Source: Caprella mutica
Lineage: Eukaryota > Arthropoda > Malacostraca > Amphipoda > Caprellidae
DNA length: 64,000 bases
Direction: 5' to 3'
NCBI GenBank assembly: GCA_947561585.1
Contig: CANNZV010001471.1
Span: 124,001-188,000, forward strand
A program made the position numbers and the translations under genes. Below are positions 56,535 through 64,000 of the stretch, piece by piece. The first letter of the stretch is position 1. Each line of letters starts with the position of its first letter. Below the pieces are notes generated by a model. That model did not search any database. It was not told the DNA's origin and saw only the letters and a list, made by a program, of their open reading frames with translations.

Positions 56535-58749
56535 TTGTTAATGTAACTCATTTGGTGTAGTTGATCTCTTCTATTACATTAAGTATGTGCTGGATAATGC
56601 ACATTACCTATCTTACGGATGGAACACATTACTGCACATTATTTATTCAATTGATTAAAATGTAGTGGCATGTAACCGTATAACTACATTCTTTACGTAG
56701 AAAATTATATAACGGACCTAACCAGTAGGAGAAAAATTAAAGTAAATTTTTAATTTATGCACTCTATATGTTCTTTTTTACGTAATATGCTATGAAAAAA
56801 TGATATTAAAACCAAGAAATAGAACAAATATTCAAGAGAGCGGAAACTGTATTTATTTGCAAGATTTTATATACGTAATTGAGTCATGCTGTTTATAATC
56901 ATTTTATAAGACTAACATGCGAATCCCATGTCATTAATCACTCCATCGATTGCCAATATACATTTTCCCGTGTTTGTTTCATTGTTGGGAACATATTTAG
57001 GTATAGCATTTTTTGCGGTAGGATTTTGTAAGAGTTTCAGCAATCTTGTGTCCGGCATTCTTTGGCGCGTAGTATTTTCTTTGTATGGAATCGGACACAT
57101 GCCCGGGCTCATTGTGTGGACACCGTTAGAAAGAGATGCTACAAATAGTGACTATGAACTGTACAATGGTACATTCGGTGTGTAACATTATTCATGATTA
57201 TGATGGACACAGTGACAGAAACTCATGTGATAATACGCTAGAATTGCATTATTCTATATATTTAAAACTAAATGTTGTATGCATCAAAAATGAACTACTT
57301 AAATGAAATTGTTTTGGAGAATGTTGATAAACAATTCATTCAAATTTTTGTAGCAATTATAATAATATAATAAATGAGGAATATTCCAAAAAATTTCCGG
57401 TAAAAATCTTTTTTTTTTCAAAGAGTATTGACGGAACCATAATTGGAACTGGTTTACTATTAACGTGGCGATATTATTTCTCACATATATAATATATGGA
57501 AGTGCTTGGGGCGACTCAACAAGTGAGGACATTACTCTTTTCGATGATACCCCCACTAAATTCTACCATGATGACCTGAAAAGCTCCTGTAAAGACCTCC
57601 ACGTCGCATTTGGAGCAAGTAATAGCAACTCGGACGCCATTCATCCTGGCCAATGTAGATAAATAGGCAGGCCGTTTTTCAATGACTTTCTCCGGGCTGA
57701 CTAGCTATTAAGATAGCGTGCAGTGCGAGAAATCGAAGGGACATTTATATGGAGCGGGGTCTTTTGACAGCAATTTCTGAGCAAGGGACGTGGCCAGTGT
57801 CACACCAGATGATTTACTCGACACCAATTGGTTCAACGTGTCTTGCTCAAAGAAATGAAAAGAATGTAATATCATAATAAAGAACATGGGGAACTATATT
57901 CAAAGGCAGAGAATAAATGTAATGCACGAGTCTACCCTAACATTAATTCCTGGGATATTATGGGAATATCCCAGGAATTATTCCTTCTTGCCTTGGTACT
58001 GGGATATTAAGGAATGTTCCAAGAACAAATCCTTCTTACCTGGAAAATGTATATTTAATTAAACTGTTATTTGAATTACTTATACCTAGAGATAAATATA
58101 ATTAATATTCACAACTATTATATAACAGTATCATTTTTCTTTTTTCTTCAGAAACTAAAGGAGCATCTGATTAATTATTACATTAAAAAGTTTAAGAATT
58201 CAATTCAGATTCCATTATTCTCAATATCTTCATTTTCCCACTCTCAGACCTCTTTGCTCACATGATTTGCCATGTTAGCAGTCTTTAATATCTGCTGTCT
58301 TGGCCAGAAGTTATATTATTGGAAATAATCCATGAATCCGATTGCGAACAATTCTACCTAACCATATTCTATTTTCAATTTACATGTTCATGATAATCAG
58401 TAACAATTAATAGGTAGGTACATTTGATATTGTTGGAACATATCTAAAATACGAAACTAAATGATAGCGCTATATTATAAAAAGTGAACATGAAATTTAA
58501 AATTAGACAATCAGGAATGGTGTTATCTATGCCTTTTTTTCTCTCTTCTATAGCTGATACAAGCTAACTTTTCATTTGAACAAAATTGGAGTACGTCCTT
58601 GCAGTTTTGGGTCTCCTCTGATTCGCGCGTATTGTGGTGTCTGTGCGTGTGTTTGTACTCTCGTCTGCCGCCCGAAAAGATAATTGGCAGAGCGTAATTC
58701 GCCATTCCGCTACTACAAAGTCGCTAAAAGTTACTCGAAAATAAAAAAG
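56535..58749. other. unique sequence with weak frames and a perfect hairpin
   Basis: About 56912-57185 is open on both strands (66 codons minus, 85 codons plus) and less AT-rich. 57465-57662 encodes 65 residues with a hydrophobic start that resembles a signal peptide. None is recognised. A 16-bp perfect hairpin lies at 57944-57980. Confidence 0.35.
57944..57980. other. perfect 16 bp hairpin, 5-base loop
   Basis: TAATTCCTGGGATATT and AATATCCCAGGAATTA are exact inverses around ATGGG. A weaker, partly duplicated version (GGGATATTAAGGAATGTTCC, TTCCTTCTT twice) follows to about 58035. Confidence 0.9.
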
Positions 58750-59046
58750 ACAGGGCAATGAACATACGTACCATCGGACAAAAGACAGGACAATGAATGT
58801 ACGTACCATCGGACAAAAGACAGGGCGATGAACATACGTACCATCGGACAAAAGACAGGGCAATGAACATACGTACCATCGGACAAAAGACAGGCAATGA
58901 ACATACGTACTATCGGACAAAAGACAGGGCAATGAACATACGTACTATCGGACAAAAGACAGGCAATGAACATACGTACTATCGGACAAAAGACAGGCAA
59001 TGAACATACGTACTATCGGACAAAAGACAGGGCAATGAACATCGGA
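58750..59046. repeat. minisatellite, 33-35 bp unit, about 8.5 copies
   Basis: GACAGGGCAATGAACATACG and TACCATCGGACAAAA repeat. GGG/G and CC/CT variants mark copies. Frames on both strands are repeat products. Confidence 0.96.
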
Positions 59047-59087
59047 CGGAGAGTCACAATTAGTACTAGCGGAGAAATAAAGCCATA

Positions 59088-59336
59088 CGGTAAGTTACGA
59101 ATTATCGGTCGGTTAACATTTTCGGTCATATAAGAAAAAACGATACAATAATTACTATTTGATTTTTATTGGTATCCATAATACCACTCAGGTATCTAAG
59201 ATACAAGGTACCCCACCTGCAAGTATCATGGATACGATTAAAAAAAAATTAAAAAAAATAGTAAAAAAATAAATTATAATTACCATATATATATTTTTTT
59301 TATATGAGCGAAGATGTGCAACCTAGCGCCTCACCC
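59088..59336. mobile_element. palindromic TA-MITE with rearranged core, 249 bp (copy 24)
   Basis: TA on both sides. Begins CGGTAAGTTACGAATTATCG. The core is split by extra GGTATCTAAGATACAAGGTA-like half units. The right end is GCGAAGATGTGCAACC, ending CACCC. Confidence 0.92.
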
Positions 59337-59700
59337 TATACTTTAGATGCATTTATAGTAGTGCATTTATGAGCCGCACTCCCCCATCTCCGCCATAAGT
59401 TTCCAAATGAGTTCAGTAACAGAAAAGGCGTAAAATGTTTTATTATAGAGTGGAGAGACATGCTGGCGGAATGCACAATGAGATTTCCAGAAATTTAATT
59501 CTCACTCAAAACTCGAAGGTAATTAGAGGTGTTTTTTAGCTCGTTTAGCGGGCGGAGATCGGCAAGTTACCTAATAGAAAATATTGTGAGATAATTTTAT
59601 GGGCGACCATTAGAGATAAGGATATGAAGCAGGATTTGACTGCTTTCAAGTACTGTACTTAGAGATAACAGCTTTGTGATATTCTACATCTACAACTAGG
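59337..59700. other. conserved-looking island, no gene
   Basis: Moderate G+C, no frame. AGGTAATTAGAGGTG near 59517 is a homeodomain-type word. Confidence 0.35.
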
Positions 59701-59850
59701 AACACTGTAAACCTGGGAAACTGTGAAGCTGAGAAACTGTATAGTTGGTAAACTTTAAACCTGGTAAACTTTAAACCTTGGAAACTTTAAACCTGGTAAA
59801 GTTTATACCTGGTAAAATTTGAACCTGGTAAACTTCAAACCTTGTGAAGA
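59701..59850. repeat. degenerate 16-17 bp repeat, CCTGGTAAACTTTAAA
   Basis: About nine units, the first few strongly diverged. Confidence 0.88.
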
Positions 59851-61251
59851 TATTATATTTCAGTGTCTGAGATTGACACGATAAAAAATGAAGAGATGAA
59901 CTGTCACAAATAATATATAATAATAATACAATTACATAATTCAACATATTAAAGTTACATAACGTGTTAAAGTATAATAATCATACAATTACATTATTCA
60001 GTAAAACAAATTTACGTAACGTTTCAATATCCGCCATCACAATTTTCATATTAAACTTCATTGGAGAAATGCGCTCTTGAAGTTTGTACAAATTGCAAGA
60101 ATCCCCAAAAAGTTCAATCTCAGCATATAATCTTATGATGTTTTTGCAGGACTTCTTAGAGAGTCGCGGTGAAAGCAAAAAGGATCGCTTGGCTAACACA
60201 CAGAGCAAACAGAACCTCCTTCCAAGAGACTCCGTAACTAAGGTGGCCCTCAATCTTTGCATGCTAGGTGGACTCGAGAGGAGTGGAGTACCATCCACTT
60301 CCAGAACTGGCTACTCGAGTACAGTGGATAGCATTACCTGGATTGCAGAGAAAAAATAAACATTGCCTAGCTTCTGCAGACTTAGAAACTCATTGTGAAT
60401 ATTTATACTGAAGAGCATGGGTATGCCTAGTTACGAAAATAACCAATATTGATATTATTGTGAAAATGGTTCTCTTCTGGAACTTTTTAACTTGTACTCT
60501 GGCTGACTGTGAATATTTACACAAATAGAAGAGTATGCATATGTTTGGAAAACCAATAATGATAGTATGGTGAAAATCTTAACATTTAAGCTATTGGTGT
60601 CACCAGTGATTTTGCTATAGATTCAAATATTAGTTAAACTAATATCAAATTATTAATCATTTTGATCATAGTGAATTGAAATACGATCTCTAAGGTTATT
60701 ATTATATGCAAAATATATAAATGGTATTGAAAGTGTAAGTTAAATCCCACAGCTGACCAATTTCCTACCAACCTGTTCGTGCATGTGCCATGTAGAATTA
60801 TTTTCGCCAGCTAAAGCTGCAATTTCAGTGCAAGCTTTCGACTGAGTTATTTACTATTGACACAAGTTAAATATTCAGTGTACATAACTCCTGTTACTAG
60901 AAGCTCAATATAACGATCAATATACATCATTCAATAAGAAATTATTCCAAACTACCTTAAGATTAGCGTGGTAATTTTAATGAGGCAATTAGAATTTATT
61001 AGATGGGATAATTGTATACATTAGTGAGAGGTAGTCAATTGCGTAACTATAGTTACATTTTATAAAACCTACATAGAACAATTATATTTTTTGTTAATTG
61101 TTTAATGAAAACAAAACAATCTCTTTAACAATTCAAATGAAATATAAAAAAATATGGAATTGATGAAACTTACCAACAAAGAAATATAAAAAAAGGATTT
61201 AAAATCAATTCAATCAATCAATTTAAAATCAATTTAATATCAATTCTAAAT
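59851..61251. other. unique sequence, no firm gene
   Basis: 60080-60360 is less AT-rich and open on both strands (91 codons plus, 105 codons minus), again without recognisable features. The rest is AT-rich. Confidence 0.4.
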
Positions 61252-61412
61252 GGGATGATTATTCTGAGTTATCGGACAGTTCCACAATTTCGAACATATA
61301 ACAAAAAATATGAAATTCACCATTTTAACTCGTTATTTTAAGTATTCAATTACATACTTTTTTTCTTATGTAATCGAAAATGTGAAACTGTTCGATAATT
61401 CGTAACTTACGC
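61252..61412. mobile_element. palindromic TA-MITE, 161 bp (copy 25)
   Basis: Left GGGATGATTATTCTGAGTTA-TCGG, then ACAGTTCCACAATTTCGAAC. Right end CTGTTCGATAATTCGTAACT-TACGC followed by TA. No core. Confidence 0.9.
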
Positions 61413-62590
61413 TAAGTGGTCGAATATCAATATTCAATAATTTCACTCCTGGACGACAGTGGAATGTACATAATTGGCTTACCTTACTTAAAGAAATAGT
61501 GAGTAATGATAAGATATAAGGGGTTCCTAATAGAGGACAGTTTGGTGAATGTACAAGAGGCAATTTTCCGACCTCCAATGGATCATAACCTGGCTACAAA
61601 TGTAGTGATTCAGCACGCAAAATAGATCTCAGTGCTGTTCTTAACCCTTAGTCGTAAAGAGTGTGACCTGTAGATCGTGAGGTCATTCGTAGAACTGTGG
61701 TGCTATTAGGACTTATAGAAGAAGAAGCAGTGAACTTTTTCTTTAAATTCTAAAAGTAAACCAAATTATGAATCCTGATTATCACCTTCTATATATTCTA
61801 TGAATAACATCCCATTCGAAATTGTAATATAGGAGAGCTTTCAGTTTTATATTTCACAAGGCAAATAGAAGCTGTTATGATATTCGGAAAGTTTTTTCAG
61901 ATTTTTATTAGCAAAGTTTTTGAAGAATATGTTAATACGGTCTTTGCGCCGCGACACACTCTGCAAAAAAGTGGCCAGTTTCGTATTTGAAAATGCAAAG
62001 AAAAGTCGTAAGTTTGAAATCGAATAAAAATTTCTTTCAAAGACTTGACTCCGCAAACAAAGACACACCGAATGAAATGTGTCCTAAAGTTCGAGATTTT
62101 TTGTGATCTAAGGGGAGAAGAGGACCAAAACCAGCAGGCAGAATGATTTACTTTGAAACTTTTGCTGATATGTGGTCAGATGGAGGTGACACATTTCGGA
62201 CACTCTTTCGCTATCTATCGGAGGTTTATTTACCAACAGACTAATTAGGAGGGAATATCTTAAAGTTTTTTAAGTTTGTGTTGAGTGTTAGGAATCACTG
62301 TCTGACTTTAATGGGTATTTAACAAAGAGGTTCAAAATGCAATTATAATGCAGAGCAAGAACAACCGTACTCGGAAAGTGTATCTACTTAAAGGTCATGT
62401 TTGGTCATTCAGAAAATTTCAAAAGGTCAGATTGACCTTTAATGAGATACACAATTTTCAGAGAACTCACAGAAGTCGAGGTTCCCCTGTATCACTCTTT
62501 ATAATATACCAACATTGTTAAACTGAATCATAATCACAATCAATGTATTGATTTATAGTCAAATAGTAGTATTGAATTGTAAACTTGATG
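61413..62590. other. unique sequence, no firm gene
   Basis: Several less AT-rich patches (61430-61640, 61860-62210) with frames of at most 73 codons. Confidence 0.4.
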
Positions 62591-62760
62591 GGGTAAGTTC
62601 CGAGTTACCGGACAGTTCTATATTTACAATCATATATGAAGAAACTTTATAATTTAACATTAAAACTCGTTGTTTCAACTGGTTAACTCCTTTAATTAAA
62701 ATGTTAATTATATCTGCATTTCTTATATGATCGAAATTGAGAAACTGTTCACAAATTAGG
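62591..62760. mobile_element. palindromic TA-MITE, right end decayed (copy 26)
   Basis: Begins GGGTAAGTTCCGAGTTACCG, then GACAGTTCTATATTTACAAT. The right end CTTATATGATCGAAATTGAG-AAACTGTTC is partly eroded. Confidence 0.85.
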
Positions 62761-64000
62761 AAAAGAAATTTCCTTAATAGTTACTGAAGTCGCATCGCCT
62801 GAACGAAATTCCAAAGAACCTCGTTAGAAAGAGGTAACTCTTAGGGAGGTAAAAGAGTCTGAGAAATGAAGGCTGCACGAAATACCAAGCGTGGTCTTCA
62901 CGAAGCCTCCTTCTAGGGGTTAGGAGGAAAAAACAGACAAAACGAATGGCCGATGAGTGTTTTTTTGCGGACATCTCGCCAGTCGATTGGACGCTAGAAT
63001 GTCCTGCTAAAGATAAACCTTCCCCCTTTTTCTTGATCTTAGAACAGTTTCATATAGTGTCTTAAAGCTTAGAAAATCACACTCATGTATTATTTATTCT
63101 TAATATGGTATGCACCTATTGATAAATGATTTACATTAGAGTGTTTCGTAGTGTCAAATTTAGAAAAGATTTAAATTTCTAAATCAAAAAGCCACTTTAT
63201 CATCCAATTATTATTAGGTCATTCAATAGCAAAGAACATTTACTGAAATCTCGAATGATATTTAGTGTATTTAGGATTTTAAATTACTAGCTAAAGCCTA
63301 TCTAACTATGAATCTATATTATGGTTCGCATTTGTGATTATTGAGGGCAAGATTCAGACCTCTTAAAAGTTTTAGCTGGAACAATCCCTCGCCTTTTCAT
63401 TCTAGAGGCCTAAAAAGGAGGATATGTGTAGGAGTTGATAGCATTATAACAGGAGATGCATTATAGCAAGAGATGCATTATGGAGAAGACTGTGGTATTA
63501 TCTGTGGTGCTGATATACCTCACTTACCCTCACTCAGTCCTCGGCCTGCTGTAATCAGCTTTTCCGCTTCCACAAATTGAGCCGTCGGTTTAGCCCCGGA
63601 GAATAAATGGGTGAACTTAGTGCTCCATCTGGCTGCGTATTTCCAGACCTCAGCTAGGAGCGATGGGTTTTAATTTCCAGAGTCTATATAATAGCTAAGC
63701 TGCTATCAAAGAGATATCAATAAGCCAATGGCATGATATGTACGAAGTAAATACACTCAGGAGACCAGTTCCATGCATACTAAGCTGCACCGTCTTCAGT
63801 TTTACGTCGACTCTGTTTTTGACGAAGGTAACTATATCACTCCCTGGTGAAGTATCTTGGCGTGAATATAATAATGCAGTTAATGGATATTGAAACTGTA
63901 GGCATGAGCAAAATAGCGACGTGGATTGACAGTTTCATCGAGAGTGGTTTTGAAGAGAGATACCGAGGGTGTTGGTGATATGAGACAAAATATATCAGTC
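62761..64000. other. unique sequence with conserved-looking islands, no firm gene
   Basis: 62780-63030 and 63530-63720 are less AT-rich. The second has CTGTAATCAGCTTTTCCGCT. A short GAGATGCATTATAGCAA repeat lies at about 63440-63485. No gene recognised. Confidence 0.4.

Noticed and set aside
57465..57662. 65-codon frame with a signal-peptide-like start
   Set aside because: Too short and unsupported by motif, neighbours or poly(A) signal to be called a gene.
58564..59003. Frames of 68-122 codons on both strands
   Set aside because: Overlap the 33-35 bp minisatellite.

Overview
The window is AT-rich eukaryotic DNA (about two-thirds A+T by eye) with almost no recognisable protein-coding sequence. 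An arthropod, probably an insect, fits best. The grounds are a Ty3/Gypsy element that reads like the mag/SURL clade, a high density of minisatellites, TA-flanked miniature inverted-repeat elements and no bacterial gene organisation. This is inference: no host gene was recognised that would fix the taxon. One assembly gap of 520 N lies at 28272-28791.

The only confidently coding unit is a complete Ty3/Gypsy LTR retrotransposon at 16596-21532. It has two 277-bp LTRs that I read as identical, a perfect 5-bp target duplication (ATGTT), a Gag frame and a Pol frame (protease, reverse transcriptase, RNase H, integrase). Gag and Pol are joined by a textbook -1 slippery heptamer, T TTT TTA, six bases before the gag stop. 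It looks young and structurally intact, and has no envelope gene.

The rest is shaped by repeats. (1) At least 26 copies or fragments of one short palindromic element (about 150-330 bp; ends GGGTAAGTTACGAATTAT; TA at the insertion point; many with a GGTATCCATGATACC palindromic core) are spread from 3 kb to 63 kb. No transposase is visible. (2) About 30 tandem-repeat arrays, each with its own unit (roughly 4 to 67 bp), fill about 11-12 kb. The largest are 34 bp x 55 (34033-35903), 28 bp x about 39 (55208-56313), 28 bp x about 27 (30265-31034) and 41 bp x 18 (8436-9172). (3) Other inverted-repeat elements are present: a foldback element with C-run/G-run tandem arms (15718-16246), a pogo-like MITE (42143-42386) and a 145-bp element with CACGAGC ends (49258-49402). 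(4) A second dispersed repeat family has copies near 11.0, 13.3, 29.3 and 49.1 kb.

Between the repeats lie islands of unique, less AT-rich sequence without convincing reading frames (for example 10.7-11.0, 12.6-13.0, 13.6-13.8, 21.6-22.3, 24.7-25.05, 33.7-34.0, 42.4-42.7, 45.5-45.7, 49.8-49.9 and 63.5-63.7 kb). Several contain homeodomain-type TAATTA or octamer-type ATGCAAAT words. I infer an intergenic desert or very large intron that holds regulatory islands in repeat-rich DNA. One unrecognised 156-codon frame (47739-48209) is the best candidate for a host coding segment.
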